A stretch of DNA of 64,000 nt from Gracilibacillus sp. YIM 98692 (GTDB lineage: Bacteria; Bacillota; Bacilli; Bacillales; Amphibacillaceae). Location of the stretch: contig NZ_WIXM01000007.1 of the NCBI RefSeq assembly GCF_010993965.1, positions 1 to 64,000 of the forward strand. The letters are read 5' to 3'. Positions 47,871 to 55,799 of this stretch are shown one piece after another. The position numbers were made by a program, and so were the translations under genes. The stretch's first letter is position 1. The number at the start of each line of letters is the position of its first letter. The notes under the pieces are model-generated. The model was not told the origin of the DNA. It saw only the letters and a program-made list of their open reading frames with translations, and searched no databases.

Positions 47871-48222
47871 AGTCATATTGGATATCCTTATTATTGTATT
47901 ACTCCTATTTGGAACGTTTTTTATTTTATCTGCAACAATTGGGGTAATCCGATTTCCAGACGTTTATACTAGACTACATGCTTCTACCAAAGCTGCGACA
48001 CTAGGTATCGCTGGAATTATGATCGGAGCTTTTATCTTTCTATATACAGAGCTCAACATGATTAGCGGAAAACTTATTTTAGGTATTATCTTTGTGCTGC
48101 TTACGGCACCTGTTTCTGCTCATATGCTTGGTCGTGCTGCTCATCAATTAGGAGTTATGCCTTGGACAAAAACAGGGTCGGAAGTTAAAGATGCCTTTGC
48201 AGAATCTAAGAAGCGAAAATAA
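47851..48222 (+). CDS. mrpG: Mrp antiporter subunit MrpG
   Basis: About 123 residues with three helices and the family motif TIGVIRFPDVYTRLHASTKAATLGIAG. The start is uncertain: TTG 47851 follows AAAAGGGTG at a proper distance, whereas GTG 47842 lies in that ribosome site. It overlaps the end of mrpF and closes the operon before a strong terminator. Confidence 0.93.
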   Translation: MTGTTTEVILDILIIVLLLFGTFFILSATIGVIRFPDVYTRLHASTKAATLGIAGIMIGAFIFLYTELNMISGKLILGIIFVLLTAPVSAHMLGRAAHQLGVMPWTKTGSEVKDAFAESKKRK

Positions 48223-48530
48223 AGAGAGACTTCCATCAGGAGGGGCTTACGGATGGTTGTTCACCATGATAAAATCCAAGCATTGTCATCTTTTAGATGG
48301 CAATGCTTTTTTTATCAGCATTTATATCATGTTTCCGATGGAGTAAATTTGACGTAGATACCACGATTAGGAAGATAGATAAGCGCAACTACGCCTTTTA
48401 CTTCACCAATGGCTCGTCAATCAACGAGTTTTTTATCTTAATAGAATTTTGGCTTGGACATTTCGCACAATAGACAAACGATCGGCATAAGATTAAATAT
48501 GGGCAAATACCTACTTTGGGAGGTGTCATC
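48223..48530. other. Gap between mrpG and sigK
   Basis: Contains the Mrp terminator (48278-48315), a short CTCGT/ACGAG hairpin followed by six T at 48413-48434 with no gene before it, and the sigK control region. In the latter, TAGACAAACG near 48471 resembles a SpoIIID site and CATAAGAT near 48486 resembles a sigma-E -10; both are tentative. No coding sequence seen. Confidence 0.5.
48278..48315 (+). terminator. Terminator of the Mrp operon
   Basis: AAGCATTG-T-CATC pairs with GATG-G-CAATGCTT around TTTTA, followed by T7. Confidence 0.92.
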
Positions 48531-49247
48531 TTGTCGATCCTTTTTGGAATTGTTGCACTTTTAAAAGAGGCTTTGTTCTTTGTAGCCTACATTAAGAATC
48601 ATACTTTCCCTCACCCCTTATCCCCAGATGAAGAGTCTGAAATGATTAAACGAATGCAAAATGGAGATGAAGAAGCGCGTAACAAATTGATCGAACATAA
48701 CCTCAGACTCGTTGCACATATCGTCAAGAAATTTGAAAATACAGGTGAAGATGTAGAAGATTTAATATCTATTGGTACAATAGGGTTAATAAAAGGTATT
48801 GAGAGCTTCTCTATTGGTAAGGGGACGAAGCTAGCTACTTATGCAGCACGTTGTATTGAAAATGAGATTCTCATGCATTTACGTGCTATTAAAAAGACCA
48901 AAAAAGACGTTTCCTTACAAGACCCCATCGGGCAAGATAAAGAAGGAAATGAAATTAGTTTAATGGATATTTTAGAAGCGGAAAACGATGATATTACCGA
49001 AGCTATTCAATTGCACATGGAATTAAAGAAGATACAAAAATATTTACGTGTATTAGATGAACGAGAAAAAGATGTTATTATTGCAAGATTTGGTTTAGGT
49101 AATAAGGATGAATTAACGCAACGTGAGATCGCCAAAAAATTAAATATATCGCGCAGTTATGTATCTCGAATCGAAAAACGCGCCCTAATGAAAGTGTTTC
49201 ATGAATATTACCGTAACGAATTAAAAAATAAAAAGGCTGTCGATTGA
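48531..49247 (+). CDS. sigK: Sporulation mother-cell sigma factor pro-sigma-K, uninterrupted
   Basis: 238 residues. The hydrophobic pro-sequence (about 1-19, with [11 protein letters not shown]) is removed by the membrane protease SpoIVFB; the mature form should start near YIKN. Region 2 contains [34 protein letters not shown] and region 4 the helix-turn-helix [25 protein letters not shown]. Sigma-K runs late mother-cell genes. TTG at 48531 lies 5 bases after GGGAGGTG; the upstream TTG at 48516 overlaps this site. The gene is whole, unlike B. subtilis sigK, which is split by the skin element. Confidence 0.96.
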   Translation: MSILFGIVALLKEALFFVAYIKNHTFPHPLSPDEESEMIKRMQNGDEEARNKLIEHNLRLVAHIVKKFENTGEDVEDLISIGTIGLIKGIESFSIGKGTKLATYAARCIENEILMHLRAIKKTKKDVSLQDPIGQDKEGNEISLMDILEAENDDITEAIQLHMELKKIQKYLRVLDEREKDVIIARFGLGNKDELTQREIAKKLNISRSYVSRIEKRALMKVFHEYYRNELKNKKAVD

Positions 49248-49257
49248 CAGCCTTTTT
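49230..49257. terminator. Shared terminator of sigK and mtnN
   Basis: AAAAAGGCTGTC and GACAGCCTTTTT form a perfect 12-bp stem around GATT. It overlaps the sigK stop codon and serves the convergent pair. Confidence 0.93.
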
Positions 49258-49945
49258 ATTCGTTGATAATGGATATAATTAATTGTGCAGCATTGTTAGC
49301 TGCTTTTGCCAAAAATGACTCAAATGAAATAGAGGAATCCTTTCCAGCTATATCTGAGAGTGCACGGATGACAACAAATGGCGTGTCGTATTGATGACAT
49401 ACTTGAGCAATAGCTGCTGCTTCCATTTCAGTTGCTATCATATCAGGAAATTTACTCCTAACAAAATTAACTCTTTCTATGTCTTGCATAAAAGAATCAC
49501 CAGTTGATATTTGTCCTTTCATCGCTTGAATACCATTATCAAGCTGTTTAGCAGCTAGCATTGCTTTTTCAACCAATGTGGGCTGAGCTAAAAAAGTAGC
49601 CGGTAGACCTGGAACTTGTCCATAATCATAGTCAAATGCAGTCACATCCACATCATGATGTACTACTTCCGATGAAATGACAATATCTCCAACTTCTAAA
49701 TCATGGTGGAAACCACCTGCAGAACCTGTATTAATGACATATTCAGGTTGAAATCTCTCATGCAGAATGGTCGTCGCTAATGCTGCATTCACCTTCCCAA
49801 TTCCTGACTTTAATAATACAACCTCTTTCCCTTCTAAACCACCAACATAAAAATCACCATTCGCGACCTGTAAATGTTCCTTTACTTCCATTTTCGATTT
49901 TAAAAGTTCTACTTCTTCATCCATTGCACCGATAATGCCAATCAC
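49256..49945 (-). CDS. mtnN: 5'-methylthioadenosine/S-adenosylhomocysteine nucleosidase
   Basis: 229 residues, PNP/UDP-phosphorylase fold. [10 protein letters not shown] at the start, [20 protein letters not shown] and the catalytic Asp in [10 protein letters not shown] are present. It releases adenine from MTA and SAH, clearing SAM by-products and feeding methionine salvage. It starts 14 bases after yrrS, in line with the B. subtilis order. Confidence 0.96.
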   Translation of the reverse strand: MIGIIGAMDEEVELLKSKMEVKEHLQVANGDFYVGGLEGKEVVLLKSGIGKVNAALATTILHERFQPEYVINTGSAGGFHHDLEVGDIVISSEVVHHDVDVTAFDYDYGQVPGLPATFLAQPTLVEKAMLAAKQLDNGIQAMKGQISTGDSFMQDIERVNFVRSKFPDMIATEMEAAAIAQVCHQYDTPFVVIRALSDIAGKDSSISFESFLAKAANNAAQLIISIINE

Positions 49946-49959
49946 AAAAAATCCCCCTA

Positions 49960-50730
49960 TTATTCTTCTTGCTCTTCCTCTGTATCATTCGTTTCTTCAC
50001 TATCACTACTATTCTCTTTTACATCATTTTCTATTAATTCTTCCACAAGCGTCGGCTGCCACCCTTTTTCATTAATCCATGATAAATGAACCCGAAAAGT
50101 CTCATTCTGGTTATTACTTGGCGAAATAGTTGCTTCTACAGCTTGTTTTCCCGATCTTCCGATCCACCAAACAATCTGTTCCTCTGTAGGTATGCCAGTT
50201 GCAACCTCTACTGCTTGTAACATTTCTTCCCAATCCACAGATTCTTTATCAAATTGTATAGTATGTGGACCTGTTTGCTCAGTACCTACTGGTTCCCAGT
50301 TACCTTCATAAGCATTACTTACATTCTCATCATCGGATTCTACCTGATAAGTTTGCGCTTCTTCTGTTGATTGATTATTCGTAGTATCATTCTCTTCTTG
50401 CTCTTCAGATTGGCCGGCCTCTTCATCATTAAGTCCGACAGATTCATTTTCATCATTAGATTCTCTATCTTCAGGTAAAGTCGTGTCTGATTCCTCCTTT
50501 TCGGAAGATTCGTTATTGGATTCTTCTTCACCATTTTCTTCTTGCATTTTGTTTTCCTCTTCGTCCCCCACCGCTACAGGAGTATCCTCAGTGCCTCCAA
50601 ATACCACCATCGCTATTATAATGATAATGAATACTCCTCCAGCAACACTTAACCACGTGATCGCCTTTGTACTTTTTCTTTGTTTTTCATAGCGATCTTT
50701 CCTTGTTATCTGTTGAAAATCATTACTCAT
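49960..50730 (-). CDS. yrrS: YrrS family membrane-anchored protein (DUF1510)
   Basis: 256 residues. A basic start is followed by one membrane helix (about 25-46), a very acidic low-complexity stretch of Glu, Asp, Asn and Gln (about 50-135), and a globular C-terminal domain (about 140-240; [29 protein letters not shown]). In B. subtilis yrrS lies before pbpI and is poorly understood. Here no penicillin-binding protein gene is next to it. The domain is presumably outside the membrane. Confidence 0.87.
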   Translation of the reverse strand: MSNDFQQITRKDRYEKQRKSTKAITWLSVAGGVFIIIIIAMVVFGGTEDTPVAVGDEEENKMQEENGEEESNNESSEKEESDTTLPEDRESNDENESVGLNDEEAGQSEEQEENDTTNNQSTEEAQTYQVESDDENVSNAYEGNWEPVGTEQTGPHTIQFDKESVDWEEMLQAVEVATGIPTEEQIVWWIGRSGKQAVEATISPSNNQNETFRVHLSWINEKGWQPTLVEELIENDVKENSSDSEETNDTEEEQEE

Positions 50731-50804
50731 TTATCCACCCTCCCAATATTTATTATACTAAAAATAAATAAGAATCAGCAAAAAATATTCATTTAACTAT
50801 ACAG

Positions 50805-50848
50805 AAAACTTGGGCTTAGCCAAGCCTTATGGCTAAAGCCTTAGTTTT
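50805..50848 (+). repeat. AAAACTTGG dyad repeat, copy B
   Basis: Related to 36515-36560: AAAACTTGG.CTTA, GCCAAG.CTTA, AAAGCCT.AGTTTT are shared. Arms AAAACT/AGTTTT and GGCTTA/TAAAGCC can pair. It lies between divergent yrrS and the KTSC gene. Confidence 0.65.
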
Positions 50849-50986
50849 TCTTATAATTTTATGCTTAACTATAGTATAAAAACAAATAAAATGAACCTCG
50901 ATTTTCTTCTTTTTTTGTCATATATGAAGGAGTTTTCACATAAGTATGGAATATATATAAAAGATAGATATGTAAGGAGTGGTTTA

Positions 50987-51214
50987 TTGAAAACCGTTAC
51001 ATTTAATAGAAAGTTATGGGAATTGAATTCATTTGAATCCATTAGCTATGATAAAAACAAAAAGTTATTGTTTGTTCATTTTTTTAATGACAAAACGATA
51101 AAGTTTCACAACATATCAGAAAATATTATCTTCCAATTTTTGGTGGAACAAGATAAAGATAGCTTTATTGAAAAAATATTAATGCAACATTATGTATATG
51201 ATGATATTAGTTAA
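50987..51214 (+). CDS. KTSC-domain small protein
   Basis: 75 residues. FESISYDKNKKLLFVHFFNDKTIKFHNISENIIFQFL fits the KTSC domain (PF13619), a small fold of unknown function often near RNA-related proteins. I place the start at TTG 50987, 7 bases after AAGGAG; the upstream in-frame extension to 50861 has no ribosome site and looks non-coding. Base use is AT-rich compared with neighbouring genes. Convergent with greA. Confidence 0.72.
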   Translation: MKTVTFNRKLWELNSFESISYDKNKKLLFVHFFNDKTIKFHNISENIIFQFLVEQDKDSFIEKILMQHYVYDDIS

Positions 51215-51221
51215 TTTTTCA

Positions 51222-51253
51222 TATAAAAATGGGTGTCTGAATTGGACACCCAT
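51222..51253 (-). terminator. greA terminator
   Basis: ATGGGTGTC and GACACCCAT form a 9-bp stem followed on the minus strand by TTTTTATATG. It may also stop the convergent KTSC gene. Confidence 0.9.
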
Positions 51254-51258
51254 TATCT

Positions 51259-51735
51259 TTATTCTACATTTATAATTTTGACGTTCAGATCTCCACCAGG
51301 TGTTGGTACAACAACCTCTTCACCAATAGAATGCCCTAATAGACTCTTGGCAATTGGGGAATCGTTGGAAATCTTTCCTTCAAACGGATCTGCTTCTGCA
51401 CTACCAACAATAGTGTAACTTTCTTCATCTCCATCAGGTAACTCTTGAAAAGTAACGGTTTTTCCTAAAGATACCACATCAGGATTATCCGTATCATTTT
51501 CAATGATAACAGCATTTCGGATCATATTTTCCACTTGTACAATTCGTGATTCTACAAATGCTTGCTCATCCTTTGCTGCATCATATTCAGAGTTTTCTGA
51601 TAAATCTCCAAACCCTCTAGCAATTTTAATACGCTCGACAACTTCTTGACGACGCTCTGTTTTTAGATACTCTAATTCTTCTTCTAATTTCTTTTTACCT
51701 TCTTCTGTCATATAAAAGCTTTTTTCTTCTGCCAT
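51259..51735 (-). CDS. greA: Transcription elongation factor GreA
   Basis: 158 residues. An N-terminal coiled coil (about 10-75; [36 protein letters not shown] with the tip acids) is followed by the FKBP-like domain ([22 protein letters not shown]). GreA enters the RNA polymerase secondary channel and stimulates cleavage of backtracked RNA. It lies 202 bases after udk, probably with its own promoter. Confidence 0.97.
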   Translation of the reverse strand: MAEEKSFYMTEEGKKKLEEELEYLKTERRQEVVERIKIARGFGDLSENSEYDAAKDEQAFVESRIVQVENMIRNAVIIENDTDNPDVVSLGKTVTFQELPDGDEESYTIVGSAEADPFEGKISNDSPIAKSLLGHSIGEEVVVPTPGGDLNVKIINVE

Positions 51736-51937
51736 GGTCCTACACTCCTTCTATCCATTCCTATAATCTGCATAAGTACATTGATAATAAATCGATTTCC
51801 TCATTTGTATGAATTCATCTGAATTTTATCACTCTCGTTTCGATAAGATTAGTTCTAACAAGCGTGATAACGTTATAATGAATAATACTAATCACTACTA
51901 TGGCAGATTTTTTTAAATTTTTCAATAGTTTTAACCC

Positions 51938-52567
51938 TTAGCTTTTCTCCAAAATTTTTTCTATTTTAGTTGCCAATAAGTCTATGGCCACCTCGTTCTG
52001 TCCACCTTCGGGGATGATAACATCTGCATATCGCTTTGTTGGCTCTATAAATTGCAAATGCGCCGGTCGAACCATTTGTATATATTGGTTAATAACTGAA
52101 TCAATAGAGCGACCTCGTTCATTAATATCACGTAACAAACGTCGAATAATACGTAAATCTGCATCAGTATCCACAAAAACTTTAATATCCATTAAATCCA
52201 TTAGCCGAGTATTATCCAGTATAAGAATGCCCTCTACAATAATTACGTCCTTTGGATCTACAGGAATAACTTCCTCGGAACGTGTATGAATCGTATAATC
52301 ATACACTGGTTTTTCAATAGACTGTTGATTTCGTAGTTTTTCGACATGCTCAATAAGCAAGTCATTATCAAAGGCTAATGGATGGTCATAATTCGTTTTA
52401 AGCCTTTCTTCCATTGGCATATCAGATTGATCTTTATAGTAGAAATCCTGCTCTAAAACCAGAACAGATTGATTAGTAAAACGGTTCTGAATCGCTTTAG
52501 TAACTGATGTCTTGCCAGAACCAGATCCACCCGCAACCCCTATAATGACAGGTTTCTTATTTGTCAT
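51938..52567 (-). CDS. udk: Uridine kinase
   Basis: 209 residues. Walker A is [13 protein letters not shown]; the substrate part has [21 protein letters not shown] and VEGILIL. It phosphorylates uridine and cytidine to their monophosphates in pyrimidine salvage. The ATG at 52567 lies inside the last codons of trmR (11-base overlap), so translation is coupled. Confidence 0.96.
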   Translation of the reverse strand: MTNKKPVIIGVAGGSGSGKTSVTKAIQNRFTNQSVLVLEQDFYYKDQSDMPMEERLKTNYDHPLAFDNDLLIEHVEKLRNQQSIEKPVYDYTIHTRSEEVIPVDPKDVIIVEGILILDNTRLMDLMDIKVFVDTDADLRIIRRLLRDINERGRSIDSVINQYIQMVRPAHLQFIEPTKRYADVIIPEGGQNEVAIDLLATKIEKILEKS

Positions 52568-53222
52568 CTATGTCACACCTTTGCTTATTCTTAACACTGA
52601 TGGCTACTCCATCTCCAATGGGTAATACCGTTGTATGATACATTGGATGCTCTATTAGCCATTGGTTGTATTGATTTATTTTATTCGCTATTTTTTGTAA
52701 TCTCTTGTTTTCATTGTCTTTAGTTGCGACAAGTCCCTTAAATAGGACATTATCTGTTATAATCATGCCGTCATCTTTTAGATATGGTTCGTATAATTGA
52801 AAGAAACGTTGATACTGACCTTTTGCTGCATCAATAAATATAATATCAAATGGGCTCCTATCCTTTATTTCTACTTCTGCCTCTAATGCATCCTTTTCAA
52901 TTATTTCAATATGACTTGTTTTCTCTTGTGCTTGTATATAATACTTAGCACGCTCAATCATTTCCTTATTCCGTTCAACGGTTGTAATCAGCATGTCTTC
53001 CTTTGCTTCTAACATCATTAAGGATGAATACCCAATTGCAGTACCAATCTCTAAAATTTTGTCAGGTTGCTTTATACGAATAAGTTGTTGAAGAAAAGAT
53101 ATTCCCTGCTGTTCCATTATCGGTACATGGTCCCGTTTTGCTTCCTCTTTCATTTGACCAACCAAATCGTTTTCAGATGGCTGTAAGTCATTTAGATACG
53201 CTAGAATGTTCGGATCTATCAC
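52557..53222 (-). CDS. trmR: tRNA U34 5-hydroxyuridine O-methyltransferase TrmR
   Basis: 221 residues, O-methyltransferase family 3, homolog of B. subtilis YrrM. SAM motif [15 protein letters not shown], metal-binding [16 protein letters not shown] and DNVLFKG are present. TrmR methylates 5-hydroxyuridine at the tRNA wobble position to 5-methoxyuridine. In B. subtilis the next genes are trhP1/trhP2 (yrrN/yrrO), which make the hydroxyl group; here udk follows with an overlap and these are absent from the locus. Confidence 0.9.
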   Translation of the reverse strand: MIDPNILAYLNDLQPSENDLVGQMKEEAKRDHVPIMEQQGISFLQQLIRIKQPDKILEIGTAIGYSSLMMLEAKEDMLITTVERNKEMIERAKYYIQAQEKTSHIEIIEKDALEAEVEIKDRSPFDIIFIDAAKGQYQRFFQLYEPYLKDDGMIITDNVLFKGLVATKDNENKRLQKIANKINQYNQWLIEHPMYHTTVLPIGDGVAISVKNKQRCDIDDK

Positions 53223-53281
53223 TAGAGAACTCCTTTCTTATATGGGAAGAGCAGGGATACTATCGCTCCCCTGCTCCTCAT

Positions 53282-54433
53282 TTAATTATTGTGAATGTAT
53301 TGAGCTTCTTTCCTTTGATGTTCCTCATATGTTCTCGAATAATGGACATGCCCATCAACATCTGCAAGGAAATAATAATAGTTAGTCGACTCTGGTTCTA
53401 TAACAGCTTGCAGTGAACTTTCACCAAAATTCGCAATCGGTCCAACAGGTAAGCCGCTAACTTGATACGTATTGTACGGTGAATCTATTTCATAGTGATC
53501 ATAATTCAGTCGAGAAATATGTTCACCATGCGCATAGATGACTGTAGGATCCGTTTGTAACATCATGTCATCATTCATACGATTATAAAAAACACTTGCA
53601 ATCAAACGGCGATCATCTGATGAAGGAGCTTCCTCTTCTACTAATGAAGCAAAAGTAACCACATCATGCACAGAAAACTCTTCCGATTTTCTTATTTGTT
53701 CATAATAACTTAAAATAACATTACGTGATTTGTCAAGCATATTCTGGACAACCGTTTCGACAGAAGGTTCCTCTTCAAAAAACTCATAAGTTGCGGGGAA
53801 AAGATATCCTTCAAGTGTATAGCGTATATCATCATCTAGAATTTCATCAGACAATAATGTAGGATATCTGTCCATTAATGTGGAAATATAATCTGAATCA
53901 TTTACTTTTTCTAAAAAAGTCTCTGCATCAATGTTTGCTTTACTTTCATAAATATCAGCAATTTCCTCTAAATTTCTTCCTTCTGGTACTGTCACTCTAA
54001 GAACAGGTTCCCTTTGAATACTTCCGGTTTCTAACTCGTCTGTTATCTCGGCAAGTGACATAGAAGGTGATAACGTATAGTCACCAGCTTGAAAATCAGC
54101 AGCATTATTAAATTTCACATAAAACCGATACATTAAGTTGTTAGAAATAATCCCTGCTTCTTCTAAAATGTTTGCAATGTCAGAACTACTTGATCCTAAT
54201 GGAATGGTAACCTCTATTTGCTCCTCACTATCAGGATCGACCGGTGAGATTCCTTCCTGAATATATTTATATATACTATAACCGCCAATTATTAGAGCCG
54301 CTACCATTGCGATTAATATAATGATTACAATTTTACGTGCAATACTTGCTTCTTTTCCTCTCATTTGTGCAATTTCTGTGTGTGTAAGTTTTTTGGACTT
54401 TGGTTTGGATGTTTCTCCATTTTCCTTCCCCAT
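53282..54433 (-). CDS. mltG: Endolytic murein transglycosylase MltG
   Basis: 383 residues (YrrL, YceG-like). A cytoplasmic basic start and one helix (about 38-60) precede a LysM-like subdomain (about 75-150) and the catalytic domain with ASLVEEEAPSSDDRRLIASVFYNR (Glu as expected catalytic residue) and LQTDPTVIYA and YNTYQVSGLPVGPIANFGE. MltG cuts nascent glycan strands and sets their length. ATG 54433 is taken because GAGGAGG lies before it and inside the longer reading. Confidence 0.95.
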   Translation of the reverse strand: MGKENGETSKPKSKKLTHTEIAQMRGKEASIARKIVIIILIAMVAALIIGGYSIYKYIQEGISPVDPDSEEQIEVTIPLGSSSSDIANILEEAGIISNNLMYRFYVKFNNAADFQAGDYTLSPSMSLAEITDELETGSIQREPVLRVTVPEGRNLEEIADIYESKANIDAETFLEKVNDSDYISTLMDRYPTLLSDEILDDDIRYTLEGYLFPATYEFFEEEPSVETVVQNMLDKSRNVILSYYEQIRKSEEFSVHDVVTFASLVEEEAPSSDDRRLIASVFYNRMNDDMMLQTDPTVIYAHGEHISRLNYDHYEIDSPYNTYQVSGLPVGPIANFGESSLQAVIEPESTNYYYFLADVDGHVHYSRTYEEHQRKEAQYIHNN

Positions 54434-54690
54434 TTGACATCCTCCTCTCACCCGATTTATTATACTACAATTTTAAATGAAGTAAAACTTTCACAATTAT
54501 TAAATTTTTCACTTAAACAACAAACCATACTTTATACTTGTTAATATTTCCCTTATACAAGATTAATTACAAAGTAAACTAAAATGAAAAACCACCAATC
54601 CCTAAGCGAATTTTTAACACTTAACTTGCTTAGTTACGTCGTAGTATATAGCTATTGTGGCAAAAGCGGCAGTTTATTTAAGATAACGGA

Positions 54691-54728
54691 TAAAAAAAGC
54701 TGGCTAAAAGGTTTTTTTTAGCCAGCTT
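54691..54728 (-). terminator. Terminator of ireB-ruvX-yrzB
   Basis: AAGCTGGCTAAAA pairs with TTTTAGCCAGCTT; a T7 run follows on the minus strand. Confidence 0.93.
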
Positions 54729-54736
54729 GCTTTACT

Positions 54737-55033
54737 TTATTCTGCTAAATCGTCGTTATCTGCGATGGTGTTTAACACTTCTTCCACCATATCCCATTCA
54801 TCGTCTGATTCGATGTGATATAGAGCCAAATCATCGTCTTTTTGCTTCTCTTCATACCGAAATGCAAATACTTCTACCTCTTCGTCTTCTTTCTGTTCAG
54901 CAGGAACAACAGCAACATATGATTGACCAGACTCGTCCACATCAAATGTAAACAATACTTCAAATAAATGTTCTTCTCCGTTTTCATCAGGAATAATGAT
55001 ACGTTCCTTTTCTTCTAACGACACAATATTCAA
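54737..55033 (-). CDS. yrzB: YrzB family protein (DUF1292)
   Basis: 98 residues, acidic. The family pattern is clear: IIIPDENGEEHLFEVLFTFDVDESGQSYVAVVP and a second half ending DEWDMVEEVLNTIADN. Function unknown. It is always found behind ireB and ruvX in bacilli, and starts 6 bases after ruvX. Confidence 0.93.
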   Translation of the reverse strand: MNIVSLEEKERIIIPDENGEEHLFEVLFTFDVDESGQSYVAVVPAEQKEDEEVEVFAFRYEEKQKDDDLALYHIESDDEWDMVEEVLNTIADNDDLAE

Positions 55034-55039
55034 CTCCTT

Positions 55040-55456
55040 CTATTGGCTGTCTAAATAACCTTGCAATATCATTACAGCAGCCATCTTATCGATTACTTTT
55101 TTCCGCTTTTTGCGGCTCATGTCTGCTTCTAACAACACTTTCTCTGCAGCCATTGTTGTTAAGCGTTCATCCCATAATACAACATCTAGAGAAAAGTTTT
55201 CTTCAACAAACTTCCCAAATTCTTGTGATGCTTCACCTCTAGGTCCAATTGTACCGTTCATGTTTTTAGGGAAGCCAATGACTACTTTCTCTATAGTATG
55301 CTCTTCTATAAGTTGTTTAAACGTATCTTTCACCGTATCGTACTCAGGTTCTTGCCAGTGAATTGTTGTTAAACCTTGTGCCGTCCATCCTAATGCATCA
55401 CTAATCGCAACTCCAATAGTTTTAGACCCAACATCTAAACCTAAGACTTTATTCAT
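55040..55456 (-). CDS. ruvX: RuvX/YqgF, pre-16S rRNA nuclease, RNase H fold
   Basis: 138 residues (YrrK). [47 protein letters not shown] and the final [16 protein letters not shown]-type end (here [16 protein letters not shown]) are family features. It processes the 5' end of 16S rRNA; a Holliday-junction role has also been proposed. ATG 55456 overlaps the ireB stop by 8 bases; longer readings run through ireB. Confidence 0.95.
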   Translation of the reverse strand: MNKVLGLDVGSKTIGVAISDALGWTAQGLTTIHWQEPEYDTVKDTFKQLIEEHTIEKVVIGFPKNMNGTIGPRGEASQEFGKFVEENFSLDVVLWDERLTTMAAEKVLLEADMSRKKRKKVIDKMAAVMILQGYLDSQ

Positions 55457-55718
55457 CTTGATGATGAGCACGAATATAGTATTTGACAAGTTCTTCAATT
55501 ATCTCATCGCGCTCTACTCTCCTCATTAAGTTACGTGCATCCTTATGACGTGGAATATAGGCAGGATCCCCAGACAATAAATAACCGACAATTTGGTTGA
55601 TAGGATGATACCCTTTTTCTTCAAGTGCTTCATGTACAAGAAGAAGCACTTCACCTACGTCCTTTTCTATGGACTCTTCTGAAAAGTTAAATTTCATTGT
55701 TTTATCCATTCCATCCAT
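55449..55718 (-). CDS. ireB: IreB family regulatory phosphoprotein (YrzL)
   Basis: 89 residues of the DUF965 family. [34 protein letters not shown]-like core (here [23 protein letters not shown]) and the N-terminal Thr in DKTMKFNF, near which the Ser/Thr kinase IreK phosphorylates Enterococcus IreB, are visible. In enterococci it restrains cephalosporin resistance. It lies 81 bases after alaS and heads ireB-ruvX-yrzB. Confidence 0.93.
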   Translation of the reverse strand: MDGMDKTMKFNFSEESIEKDVGEVLLLVHEALEEKGYHPINQIVGYLLSGDPAYIPRHKDARNLMRRVERDEIIEELVKYYIRAHHQDE

Positions 55719-55799
55719 GGAAGCACCCCCAAAATATTATTGCGATTTCATGTCCTGTTGTCTGTCTATTATATCGTTTAATTCTTCAAATTACCAAAA

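Noticed and set aside
48411-48436. Short CTCGT/ACGAG hairpin with T6 as terminator of an unknown small RNA
   Set aside because: Only 5 bp in the stem and no good promoter upstream; recorded under the gap only.
50861-50986. Upstream extension of the KTSC gene
   Set aside because: No ribosome site precedes the ATG, while AAGGAG is perfectly spaced for TTG 50987, which also gives the expected domain start.
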